Assembly: GCF_025602895.1 (NCBI RefSeq)
Contig: NW_026516243.1
Span: 248,001-312,000, forward strand
From: Polychytrium aggregatum
Lineage: Eukaryota; Chytridiomycota; Chytridiomycetes; Polychytriales
Direction of reading: 5' to 3'
DNA: 64,000 nt
The notes below the pieces were generated by a model. The model searched no databases. It was not told the DNA's origin and saw nothing but the letters and a program-made list of their open reading frames with translations. Shown one piece after another: positions 21,001-31,531 of this stretch (position 1 is its first letter; each line of letters starts with the position of its first letter). The translations under genes were made by a program, and so were the position numbers.

Positions 21001-23505
21001 TCGTGCTCGACGGTGTTGAGGATCAGGTTGATCCACACGAATGTCTTGGACTGGTCCAGCAGCACCGAGATCGCCTGGGTGCGGTCCGACTCACTGAGGC
21101 TGGGATGGTCCCTGAGACGATGGTCGATGAACACCCGGAGGTCGCGGATGTTGTCCTCGCTCGACGGCTCGATCGTCGTGGTCGGCACTCCTCGGAAGGC
21201 ATCCCTGATGTCGGCCTCGGGGCGGGACGTCAGCAGCAGCTTGATCCGGGACTCGTCCTTCAGCTGTGTGAGTCGCCAGGCCAGGAGCGACAGGATCTCG
21301 TCGCGCGGATGGCACTCGTCCAGTCCATCGACCATCACCACGACGGCTCCCTTGGGCCGGTACTGGCCAAGAGCCTCGAGTGGATCCTCAATCACGGCCT
21401 TGAACAGGTCCGGGATGCTCATCTTGTCGAGGTCGTCCTTGGAGTGGCCAGCGTCGAGGAGCCGACGGCCGATCGGTGCGTACCAGCGACACAGTCCATA
21501 TGCGATAGTGGTCAGCAGGATGCGGGGGTTGTTCTTGCGGGTGTCGTTGTACTTGAGGAACAGCGATGTCGCCAGCTGGTCCCGGCCAAGCAGGATGTTG
21601 GCGATCTGGGCGGCAGCGACGGACTTGCCGACACCGGCGACGGCATTGACCCACAGGACCAGGTCGGCGTTGTCGTCGTCGTCGACCCAGGCAGTGACAT
21701 GGTCAAACAGCCACTGGCGGGTTCCCTCGACATACAGATCCTCGAGCGCCTTCCTGTCGGGGTCAAAGTCGATGGGATCGAGCAGGACGCGGAGCTGCGA
21801 GTCTTCGTCGGCAGCGAGGACGATGGGTCGGCTCTGGTGGTAGAGGATGCCCTCGGCGATGGCCCTCTCGGTCTTGGCCACAAGCACTCGGATGTACGGA
21901 GAGAGCCTGAGTTTGGTGGCGGGGGATGGACGAGTGCGAAAGGGAATGGAGTCAGTTGGATGTGGTCAGATGGATGTGCAGCAAGGTGATGCGATGTATA
22001 TGGTGTCGTGTGGTGTTGTGAGAGGAGTCTGATGCAGCATGGTGTGCATGGCATTGATGGTGTGCATGACATGGATGGTGTGCATGGCGTGCAGGATGTT
22101 GCGATCAAGCATGACAGCAATGCAGAAGAAATGGCTTGCCATCGATGGGCTGACAGCAGCCACCCACCTCATCACCGCCGTCCCATCGGCTGCATTGAAC
22201 TGCTGGAGAGCCAGGACATCTCGGATGGTCTGGCGGATCGATACGGGCTTGCCGTCGACGAGGGGACTCAGATCGTGGCAGGGCGGCTCGTCGGGAAAGT
22301 CGTCGGGGTTGGGGAAGTACTTGGAAGCATAGGTCTGGTTGTTGATGATGCGGGTCGACCACATGTAGACGGGCTGGACGGTCACCGGGCGGCCGGTGGT
22401 GGCCGACTCTCGCATCCGACGCAGGGCATGCTGGACCTGAGTGTGAGTGTGAGTGTCAGGGACTATCGAGTGCAAGTGCATCGACATGGATGCTCGGCCA
22501 ACCGCTCGCTTGCTCACCTCCAGGAACTGGTTGTCTGGCTTGAGGTGTGCCTCGCGGGTGCGGCTCAGTCCCCGCTCCGACAGAACCAGCACAATGACCT
22601 GCGAGTTGACCAGGCCGTTGATGAAGCCCGTCTCCCAGTTCATGGCATCGACGAGACACAGCTGGTCGAGGTACGGACACAGGTTCTTGTCGTATTGGCT
22701 GGACGACTTGAGGGCGGCGTAGAGCTTGATTGCGGGCATCTCGTCGCTGAAGACTCGATAGCTGGGCAAAGAGGCGATGGTCAGTGGGCACTCTGGATGT
22801 CGGTGTTGCCAGTGCAGACATGGACATGGATTGATGATCGACCGGCTGGAGTGCAGACACCCCACACTGCACCACAGACATCGCCGCACCTGATGAACAC
22901 CTCGTGGTCCCTGTTGCCCAGCTGGCACTTCCATCCCCTCGCCAGCGGAGGCGGTCTGTATCGGACCACAGGGAGAACAGCATTCTCGCTGCCATCGGGT
23001 GTCTTGGATGGCGGTGGCTCGCTCTTGTGGACGGCAACAAGCGGCTCGCTCTTGTGGACGGCAACAGGCGGCTCGCTCTTGTGGACGGCAACAGGCGGCT
23101 CGGTGTTCTGGCGCTGAGCTCGTTGAATCTTCTTGATGGCGCCGAGCTTGAGCCCGATCTGCTTCATCTCTGGCTCGGTCAGAGAGAGGACCTGGACAGG
23201 CAGCCGTTGTTCAGCAACAATGTCTGGATGGCCAGGGGTATCGACGGCCGCAGTGTCGGCGACATTCCATCGCCAGCACGGACATCGCCAACCATCGAGT
23301 GCATCATGCCATCGGCGACAGAGTCAAGCAACCCACCAGGTCGGTGCTGTTGATCTCGTTGTCGACCAGGAGGGTCTTGTTCCTGGCGAGATCGTGCTTG
23401 TCCAGGAAGGCATCAAAGTCTGGCACAAGGGTCAGCAGCAGACATTGCCGTCACCCGCCATCGGTGATGCATCATCAACAGAGGCTCACCTGTGGCTGCA
23501 GACAT
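18012..23505 (-). CDS. SAM-TIR-NACHT-WD40 NLR-like receptor
   Basis: Six exons (23505-23490, 23419-23337, 23191-22890, 22761-22518, 22436-22168, 21906-18012) join in phase to 1602 residues. A SAM-like domain (about 5-62: DFDAFLDKHD, LTEPEMKQIGLKLGAIKKI) is followed by a linker of three 9-residue repeats. A TIR domain (about 128-235) has DHEVFISYRVFSDE, YLDQLCL, NWETGF, VIVLVLSERGLS and DNQFLEVQHAL; the Glu in QFLE is the candidate NADase residue. The NACHT has Walker A GVGKS (near 396-400) and Walker B VVVMVDGLDE (near 500). Eleven full WD40 repeats and one decayed repeat occupy about 950-1440. NLRs with NACHT and WD40 sense non-self or stress and oligomerise on ligand binding; here the signalling domain would be TIR. 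A GTAAGT at 18233-18228 may mark an extra intron in the tail. Confidence 0.88.
18485..19975 (-). repeat. WD40 array: about twelve 126-bp repeats
   Basis: Eleven complete 42-codon units and one degenerate unit encode the WD40 region of the NLR gene. Each unit has a near-invariant core (SPDGKWIASGS, then DKTIKVWD). Variation is concentrated at a few surface positions after the leading His and before the SGS. Confidence 0.9.
23016..23096 (-). repeat. 27-bp in-frame tandem repeat in the NLR linker
   Basis: Three units of 27 bp start at 23016, 23043 and 23070 and differ by only a few bases. They encode EPPVAVHKS-type nonapeptides between the SAM and TIR domains. Confidence 0.9.
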
Positions 23506-24355
23506 GGCACGCTGGCTGCTGGATGGGATGTGCGGACGGATCGATGAAAGAATCGATGGAAAGCTGGATGGGCTGGAGGTTGACAGATGGAGACGAGGGA
23601 GAGGCACCGAACATTGGGCCAAGTGGAAAGGGCGTGCCAAGTGGGCGACCAAGCACCGCCCCCATTCGGAATCGAGAACGTGACAACCCAGAGCGAGCTT
23701 GCGATGGTGGCAGTGGACGGAGAGATGCAGGGTGGCGAGGACAGGGACGGCGATACATGTGTGTATGGAGCCATAGCACCCACGATAACCATGAATCCAT
23801 GCAGCGTGGGATGGGGCGGTGGGATTGCTGAGGTGTGGGGACAGGGACCAGACATGGTGCTGTCGATGCCAGGAGACAACGACACCAAATCAACGCAGCT
23901 CGGCGCATCGCCATGTGTGCCATGTCTTGATCCTGTCTCGTCATGATCGTTGCATCACTCATCATGGTCGTAGCATCACTCGTTCTGTCAACTCCCGCCT
24001 GTGTCGATGGCCGTCCTCGGTTTCAATCGTCGTCTCTCGTTGCATCCAACTCGTCTGCAGCGCCACCAACTCGTTTGCCCATGATCACACCGATGCCAGA
24101 TTGATCCCTCTGGATTGGACATGCACCTCAGTGGCAGGACGCTGACCAAAGATCCCTGTGGTCCGGGCACTTCCATGCAAGATTAGGGGCGGTGATCGCT
24201 CTGCCACCGCATCGCCTGTCTGATATAAACCTGGCATCAATTCCTCACCACCACACCTCACAGCCAAACCCGCTCAAACACCGCTCCAGCCTCCATTCGG
24301 CCGCCCACATACCACTTTCTGATTCCTTCGTTTTGCGCACATCTCCATCGTCACC
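23506..24355. other. Divergent spacer between the NLR and Cys-repeat genes
   Basis: About 850 bp. A TATAAA at 24224 faces the plus-strand gene. I see no gene. Several minus frames are open but have no recognisable content. Confidence 0.55.
24224..24229 (+). promoter_or_regulatory. TATA-box candidate
   Basis: A TATAAA lies about 130 bp upstream of the ATG of the secreted Cys-repeat protein, a plausible distance for a highly expressed secreted-protein gene. Confidence 0.45.
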
Positions 24356-25008
24356 ATGAAGTTCATCATGCTCATCTGCGTCTCGGCCGCTGCCTTCCTC
24401 GCTGTCGCTCGCGCTGCCCGCTTCTTTGATCTTTCCCAGCTTGATTCGCACGGCTCCAGCTGTGCCTGGCCTGGCCACTGCGAGGGTGCCTCGTGCAACA
24501 ACTACAACGACTGCTCTGGTGAGCTGATTTGCTCCAAGGGCAAGTGTGCCAAGAAGGATGACTACTGCTCCTGGAAGGGCCACTGCGAGGGTGCTTCTTG
24601 CAGCAGCGAGCACGACTGCTCCGACGATCTTGTTTGCTCCAAGGGCAAGTGCGCCAAGCCTTCCTGGAAGTCCTCTGCTGCCGTCGAGGGCTCGACCTCT
24701 GACGATAGCTGCGAGAGCGGCTTCTGTAAGTATCACCGAAGGTTGGCCGAGCCACATCCCTTTCTGGCTTGCATATTCGGCTGCTTCTCTGACCCAGCTT
24801 GCTCACCGATATCTTCATCCGACCTGTCTCAGCCGTCTCCACCTATACCGAGTGTACCTACCTCCGTGCTGAGCTCAAGAAGCTGTTCTGCCAGGATGGT
24901 GGCTCCGATCGTGTCTTCGCCTGCATGAACGCCGTCGACCACTCCGCCGACCAGTGTGTCAAGGCCGTCGACGACCACAAGACCTTCTGCTTTCCCCGGC
25001 ACTATTAG
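24356..25008 (+). CDS. Secreted cysteine-repeat protein
   Basis: Two exons (24356-24725, 24833-25008) give 181 residues. A clear signal peptide (MKFIMLICVSAAAFLAVARA) is followed by two tandem modules. Each has six cysteines in the identical spacing C-x5-C-x4-C-x5-C-x5-C-x4-C and shares GHCEGASC and CSKGKCAK. A C-terminal domain with five more cysteines (CTYLRAELKKLFC, CMNAVDH, CVKAVDDHKTFC) ends in FPRHY. The modules resemble short Cys-knot repeats of the Dickkopf-N kind, but I would not assign that family without a search. It is probably secreted or bound to the wall. It neighbours the NLR gene but is transcribed away from it. Confidence 0.8.
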
Positions 25009-26681
25009 GCACTCCGGCACGAGACTGGGCTGAGCTTTCCCGACTCTGTTTGGTTGCGGCCGGCTTCTTCGCCCTCCCCCATTTTTGTACATTAGTCTCG
25101 CTGCACACAGCCGCAGCGGCCTGTCCACAACAAGTGGCAAGTTGCTGCTGGCGGCGTCCCTGGCTCGTTGGACTAGTCCACCATCAGCCAAGAGCCATGA
25201 GGGTTCTGAAACGCATGGCACTCCATGCGCTTGAAGACTTTGGGGAGGGTGGTAGGACATGGCGCGGACAGGCATCGCCCTTGGAGGAGACTCTGTTGTT
25301 ATATCTACACTTTGAATGACTCAGTCAGCAGGAAGTGAGTCGCTGGTAGGTGTGAGGTTAACTGTCCATTTCTGGCTCTCGAGATTCTCGAAAATCCAGA
25401 TTGCTGATGCGATTGTACACTCAAACTCCGAAAAACCTCACCATCTGTGGTCAGAACTGGATATCTCCTTTCATATCGAGAAACTTCATGGCGCTTACAT
25501 CAACGCTGGTTACATTGGCCGAGGACCAGGGCGATCGTTCTTGGTGATAGACTATGTACGATCCAGCGGCGCAAATGCATTGGCCAATCTGCAAGCCTCC
25601 TGCCTGAATGTGCACATGGATTCCTGTGATCCCGATACAGAGCGATTCTGCTGCCTTCCACGGCATTACTCTTCAGTCAAAGTGCACACCAATGGTGGGG
25701 CGGGCGGCTTGTACAACTCACGTCGGCGTTGGCCTGTCAGCGGCAGCACGATTCGGCAGGGCTCTTCATTGGTTCTGGAGCCGCCCTCGATAAGGTGATG
25801 CCTTGTCGCCATCACCCAAGCGTTGCTTGCTCAGCCCGGCCTGTGTGTCTGTTTCGAACGACTCCGCATGCTGTCCGGCGCCAGGCGCGGAACAAACGTG
25901 GTCCATGCAGCTTGCGAATCGACTGGGCCTTTGCCGACGGCAGCACCGCCACGTCGCATGTCAAAGTACAGCCCTGTCGACTCGGGGCTTCACGCGTTCC
26001 TCCGGCGGCTCGTCTGGCCTTGTTGACTGAAACGGTGTAAGCAGGATGGATAGAGGCATGCCCACGCATAGATGGCAAAGGCCTGCTCCCGCCGCTCCAG
26101 GCAGGCGAAGGGCGGCATTCGCCTCATGTCGAATCACCATGCCTCCTCCACCCAGAGCACGACATCATCCGCAGCACGACACGGAGGTCCAGGTCATTTT
26201 TGCAAACCAATCCGGTTCGGTTCGGTTCGGGCAGCTCCGAGTTCTGGTTCAAGAGTCGCCGCCGAGTACCAGCCCGGCTGCTCGGCGAGCGCGGCTCACC
26301 GTCTTAGAGAGTTGTCGCGAGAATTTTTTTTTCCGGGTGATCAAACAAAACCCTTCGGTCAAGGCGGCTGGTCGATCCAGACGTTCCTGTCCACGTTGTC
26401 ATTCGGAGAAGAAGGCTGCTGGCTGGCTTGCCTCCCCAGCCTCCGTGGACGCGTGTCTTACACAAATCCAGATTTGGCGAATGCAACACGCGCACAAGCG
26501 CCTGGCCCGGGTTTCGGATGGGTACTTGCTCGGCTTGCGCAATCGCACCGCACCTTTGACGGCCGGTTTGCAGTCGTTGTCTGGCGTGTGCTCGCATCTC
26601 CACAGACCTCGGTATCTATACCTCGGCGTCTGCGCCTGGCCGGCATCTACTCGACTCTTTCCACCTGCCATCGCTTTCAGA
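25009..26681. other. Long intergenic region
   Basis: About 1.7 kb. A plus frame at 25316-25798 ends near a FC-x-L-PRHY-like string that recalls the end of the Cys-repeat protein, but the match is too short to call a paralogue. The last 600 bp should include the promoter of GT62 copy 2. Confidence 0.45.
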
Positions 26682-28249
26682 ATGATTCCCGCAACCATCA
26701 CCAAGCGGTCTTTGACCAAAATCCTTGCTGCCATTGCCACCATAGTTGCATTGACTCTTTTTGTGAGAGATCAGCAGAGCTCGTTTATCCGCACCAGAGC
26801 TTCGAATATTGCCCGGGCATCTCCCGCCTCCACTGGCGCATCCTCCAATGCATCCTCGCCCACACCGTCGGCTCTTCCGGTCGATCCGTATATCACCACC
26901 AGGTCCACTGGCACCCACAATTACATCCATCTGCAGCGCCAGAGCCCCGTGAACAACTCCTCCCTGAACCCTTACCGCGACGGAGACCTCGACAAGAACA
27001 TTCTCATCCTCTCAAACTTCCACAACAGCCACTCGTTCGGAAAGAACCGTACCTTCACATCCTATCTCCAGACTATCGAGTCCATTGACTATCCGCGACA
27101 TCTGCTCAGCCTGGGATTCCTCATCTCCGATTACGAGGACTATGAGGCCTTCATTCCCGAGTTTGAGCAGTTTGTCCGCCGACACAACCTCGCTGCTGCC
27201 TCGCTCATCCTGTACATCAGGGAGGAACCATTCTCCCGCAAAGACAGACAAAAGTCCGACATTCAAAAGTCTCGACGCAGCTTCCTGGCCCAACTGCGAA
27301 ACAGACTGCTCATGTCGACTCTCCGCGATGAAGACGGGGTCCTGTGGATCGACTCGGACATTATCGAGATCCAGTCCGATGCCCTCAAGCAGTTTGTGCG
27401 GTCGGGTCTCGACATCATCACGCCCTTCTGCCGATTTGGCACCAACGGCACGAACAACTTTGATGGTGAGTGCTTCTGTTCGTGTCAGCTGGGTGAGGCC
27501 GCATGCAAGTCTGGGAATGCTCTCAGACCACCAGGGTGCTTCCCGCTACTAAAGTGTCCCTGGTTCTGACTCGACGCTGTTAACGCTGCCCTCTGTCTTC
27601 TCCACAATCTGTCGATGCAGCGAATGCGTGGGTGGGAAAGCGCACCCGACCCAACGAGCAGCAGTGGAAAGACATCAAGGACGGCCGGAAGACCGACTTT
27701 GTTCCCATGCACAGCGGGTCCAAGTTCGTCAGCGACTGGATCAACAAGGAAGATCGAGTTGTCGAACTCGACTCTGTGGTGGGTGTTCTTGTGGTTGCAT
27801 TGTCGACATTGCAGTTCTCGGCACTTTACCGTCGCTGTGTTTCGACTGGATGCGCTTCCACAACCACAACGGCCTCCGATCTCTGATACTCGAGCAAATG
27901 ACAACACCGTCTCCCACTGGCATCGCTCGCGGGTCTCGACACTTTGAGCTGACATGATTCTCCACACTCCACACTCCACACTCTGGGATCCATGCACTCC
28001 CCATCTCTCAAGGGCGGGACAGTGCTCTATGTCCGCGCAGACGTGCACCGCAACGGCGTCAACTTTCCCCCGTTCTATCTGATCGGATCAGACTGGGACG
28101 CCAAGTATGGCGGCTATGACGGCATCGAGACCGAGGGACTGTGCTATATCGCCCGGACGATCGGATATCGGTGCTGGGCCATGCCACACATTACCGTGTC
28201 CCACACTGCCCAACAGGAGAACCCCAAACCCAAGGGCAATGCCGAGTGA
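26682..28249 (+). CDS. Mnn9/Anp1/Van1-family mannosyltransferase (GT62), copy 2
   Basis: Three exons (26682-27465, 27621-27778, 28013-28249) give 392 residues. The start at 26682 gives a signal anchor (LTKILAAIATIVALTLFV) and a Ser/Thr/Pro stem. The catalytic blocks follow: LLMSTLRDEDGVLWIDSD with DxD, SGLDIITPFCRF, NAWVGKR, VVELDSV joined to GGTVLYVRADVHRNGVNF, and ETEGLCYIA. It is a paralogue of copy 1, with a diverged stem and N-terminus but nearly identical intron 2 and exon 3. Only the last roughly 13 residues differ strongly in exon 3. The pair may be different subunits of one mannan polymerase complex, as Mnn9 and Anp1 are in yeast, but recent conversion makes subunit assignment unsafe. 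Confidence 0.9.
27976..27996. repeat. Heptamer repeat, about three units, in GT62 copy 2 intron 2
   Basis: Three CTCCACA units sit at the position where copy 1 has eight units. The flanking intron bases are almost unchanged between the copies. Exact unit boundaries are approximate. Confidence 0.8.
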
Positions 28250-28658
28250 ATCCGAGTCACGCGAGTAGTGGAGCTTCCCGCAGGGGCCATTGAGGGTTTA
28301 ATCTTCTTGGCAGAGCCATCTTTCACTGCACTGTGGATGAACTCTTCACGGTCTTGTCCGAACACACAGGGTTGGCTTCTAGAGCGAGTTGTTGGGGATA
28401 ATCGCTGCGAACGCCGATAGCATTTGTATATTCATAGCTTGAAAGCTGTAACCGATCATGTACGCTTCGCCAGTACACACCAGGTGGTCTTCTTCCGTCC
28501 AGATCCTTTCCCACTTGTTGGATGTTCATCTCGGGAACTATCGCGACTTGTTTACAGCGTTCCAAAATGAAATGGGACATTCCGATTTGAGCTTGGACTG
28601 TCGCTTCTTCGAGACCTGAATACACCCGCCCACTCATCGCATTCATGGCCAAGCAAGT
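28250..28658. other. Spacer between GT62 copy 2 and Fanzor copy 2
   Basis: About 400 bp of lower GC than its surroundings. The right end (from about 28560) matches the sequence upstream of Fanzor copy 1. A minus frame is open through most of it, but I cannot identify it. Confidence 0.45.
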
Positions 28659-29189
28659 ATGTCCAAGGAGACCGAAGTGGTGATTGCCTTTGGGAATGCA
28701 TCCTGGAAACAGGGGAAGGGATATGCTTCCAGTCCCAGGAGACTCAGGTTCGCCAAGTACTTTGAGCAGTTCCACCATCACCAGAGACGACCACCGGACC
28801 GATCCGTCTCCAAGATCCATGTGTGCTCGGTGAACGAGTTCAACACATCCCAGGTGTGCTCACATTGTCGGGAAGCCAAGCGACTCGAGAAGGTCGAGCA
28901 TCTTGATGTCGAGAAACCACACTTTGTCCGGAGCTGTGCAAGCTGCCATACGCTGTGGGATCGAGACATCAATGCCTCAAGGAACATGATCTCGGTATGC
29001 CAGTCGATCATCGCCACAGGGGATCGACCGAGTGTATTCAAGACTGTGCTTCCCAAACCAACCAAAAACAAAGAGATTGCCAACGAAGACAGGAGTGCAA
29101 TGCCATGGCCTACCCGCTGGGCCTACAAGTCAGTCAGTGGGTTTCAGACATCTGAAGCCAGGAAGGGAAAGTGTCCCGTTTCTTTCTAG
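28659..29189 (+). mobile_element. Fanzor/TnpB-like nuclease C-terminal fragment, copy 2
   Basis: The frame (176 codons) carries the same C-terminal block as copy 1: VVIAFGNASWK, EFNTSQVCSHC, SCASCHTLWDRDINASRNM. It ends at a TAG after KGKCPVSF, where copy 1 reads TGG. An in-frame TGA lies 42 bp upstream of the ATG and is shared with copy 1. It may be intronic, or the common ancestor may already have been broken. The N-terminal RuvC-I region is missing. The 3' end runs to within about 40 bp of the rhomboid gene's stop. Orientation is opposite to copy 1. Confidence 0.75.
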
Positions 29190-29231
29190 ATAGACTGTAG
29201 CACCCCTACCGAGCAGACCAAGCGTCGCGGC

Positions 29232-30804
29232 TCAAGGCTTGTCAACAGGTGTCTCGGTCTCTGTCCTGGATATGGGTGGCAGAGTTGAACTGCTGTTGCC
29301 CAGGATATGTCCTCGCCCGGGAAAGCGCATGTCGGACTGTGTTGGAACGCCGGAGGCCACTTGCTCGTATCCAGCACCCCTTTTGGATGAGGAGGAGTGT
29401 GTCGATGAGAGCAATGCCCCACAGATTGCCTGGTTAGTTGGTTGGTTCTTGGACCGCTGGCATGCAAACCTGAGCTTGCAACGGCCGGCTTGCGAGCTTG
29501 TGTAGTTTATGTCGAAACTGAACACAAGGACGCAACGATTGCACTTACAGAGAGAGCCCTGTGCTGAAAGTCGGCAAGCCCTCGGCAGCATGGCTGAAGA
29601 AACGAGAGCTGCGATAAATCGATTCTGGGAGCAGTAGCTCGATGCACGACTGCAGTGACTCGGGCGGCAGCAGGCAGGAGCGGGTCAAGAACCCTTCGTT
29701 GTCTGGAAGGTATAGCAAGCAAACACATGAGGGACACAGTCAAAGTGATGCACGCCGATCAGGACGAATCAGGACAGCCAGGCCAGCGATCGAGTCGTTT
29801 GCAACGAAGCTGCTCACACAGGTAGCCGACGAGAATGCCCGAGAGGTGGCCCAAGAAGCTTGCGGAGGAGCCCAAAAGAACTTGACCAACCAACAGCAGT
29901 ACCCAGGGATGGAGGCTGGCCGCATATGTGTACGAGGTAAATGGCATTCTGGTCCGTTGGAAGGACACGAGGGTCAGAACGGAGGAGTATCGAGTACTAA
30001 AGAGCACTAAAGGATCACGAGGCGCCGACAGGACAAAACCCACCTGTGTTCGTGCTGGTCTCTCTTGACTTCAATAACGATAAAGGCAAACAGCACGGCC
30101 GAGAAGCCTACGGAGCAACTCTGGCTCCAGCTCGTCTGCTCGTTCGAGAGGTAGGCAGTTGTCGATGAGCGTCACTGGACAAAGTCGACCGCGGGTTGAC
30201 TGCGAGCCAGACTGTGACAGAGTCGGATCGCAGCGGCATCAGGCCGGTGCAGCGACATCAAGACAGCACAGAAACACTCACATGCAACAAAACGTCGACA
30301 AACCCGGCCAACAGAACATGGATGATCGAGACCAGGGGTGCAAATAGCAGAGCACACCAGAGGAATAGGACCGATCCCATGCGCTGCTCGAGAAATGCGC
30401 CGTAGTGGACCAGGGCCATCGAGTTGAGCAAGATGTGGCCGAGCGATGCATGGATGAAATTGGCAGCGACGATTCTGTGGACTGCAGCGAGGGTAAGATG
30501 TGAGGCCGGACCCGACAGAGCCAATGCTTGGACTGCCGATGCAGCGCAGAGTACGAACATGGTACATACGTCCTTTGAGCTGCTGGATCTGATCTGGGAT
30601 CAGACAGTTGGCTGCAACAGAAAACAGAGACGAAAGAGGGGCAGACTCGCCAAGCAGCCCCAGAGCCGCAGAAGCAAGATAGACCACCCAGCACACCAGT
30701 AGTAGCAGTGTCGTGGCATAGGGCAGGATGCGGAGAGCACGGAGGAGAGCCCGGACGCTGTCGCGCATGGAGCGAAGGACGGCGAGGAAGGGCTCTGTGT
30801 TCAT
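29232..30804 (-). CDS. Rhomboid-family intramembrane serine protease (Rbd2/RHBDD1-like)
   Basis: Six exons (30804-30570, 30481-30282, 30135-30044, 29948-29818, 29702-29549, 29469-29232) give 349 residues. Rhomboid marks appear in order. The first membrane segment is YATTLLLLVCWVVYLA. Then come FIHASLGHILLNSMAL with GAFLEQRMGS, the catalytic serine in SCSVGFSAVLFAF (about Ser157), and the catalytic histidine in SFLGHLSGILVGYLY (about His210). The usual GxSG is GFSA here. The cytosolic tail has FPGRGHILG, a short motif seen in other ER membrane proteins. The nearest types are yeast Rbd2 (Golgi) and animal RHBDD1/RHBDL4 (ER-associated degradation); I cannot choose between them. The acceptor of the last exon has a close alternative. 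Confidence 0.82.
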
Positions 30805-31531
30805 CGAATGGGTTGAGGTTTGGGATCGACAGTCCGAGGGATGCAGAACAGATCGGTTGATGGCGGCAGAGCCGAGCAGATCAGTTCGGTCGATGGAGTT
30901 GGCCGCATGGCGGCTGGGTCGGGGGGGGGGATGTGGAAGGTGGCGATTCGCTTGCCCGGACGTATGGCCGAGTGCGACGCCGTTGCCCGGACAGACAGAC
31001 AGATAGAGATGTGGTTATCCTGCATCGATGGCGTCAACTCGCTCTGGTCGTTCATGCTGCCATTCGGGTGTGATGGTTCTCATGTTGCAGTGCAATGGCG
31101 TCCATGATGCGAACTGCTTGTTGGGGATCTGTGCTGAGTGCCGCCCTCTGCAGCAATACAACTCCATTATATCAACTTCTTCAACATATCAACTCCTTCA
31201 ATACATCAACTCGAGATACACATCACGTCCATCGCCATATCGCAGCCCTGCATCGCATCGCATTGCCGCTCTCGATCCCGCTTTCCATGGTGTGGTGGCG
31301 GTGGGGCTGCTCGTGCCGGTTCCAGCCACTGCCGGACGCCCAGCCCACAAAGTCACCCTCGGGCCACGCCGTCGCTGCAAGTCCCCATCGCACTTTCCCC
31401 GTCTTCCCCATCGCTCCTGCTGCTCGGCATCCGTCGCTTTCGCTGTCTCCGTACGAGCCCCCCCCCTCTCCCGGCCCTCTGATCTCCCTAAATCTTAACG
31501 GCTGACCCGTCCGCTCCCAGCCTAGGCCACC
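30805..31531. other. Bidirectional promoter region
   Basis: This spacer lies between the rhomboid gene (minus) and the coiled-coil gene (plus). A repeated TCAACT-type pattern (ATATCAACTYCTTCAA) lies at about 31160-31210. The last 250 bp are C-rich. I see no gene. Confidence 0.5.

Noticed and set aside
19827-21989. Plus-strand open frame of 720 codons across the NLR gene
   Set aside because: It is antisense to the NACHT region and lacks any domain. Strong third-position GC bias in the real gene keeps the opposite strand free of stops.
25316-25798. Possible paralogue of the Cys-repeat protein's second exon
   Set aside because: Only a FC-x-x-PRHY-like string matches. The cysteine pattern and flanks do not.
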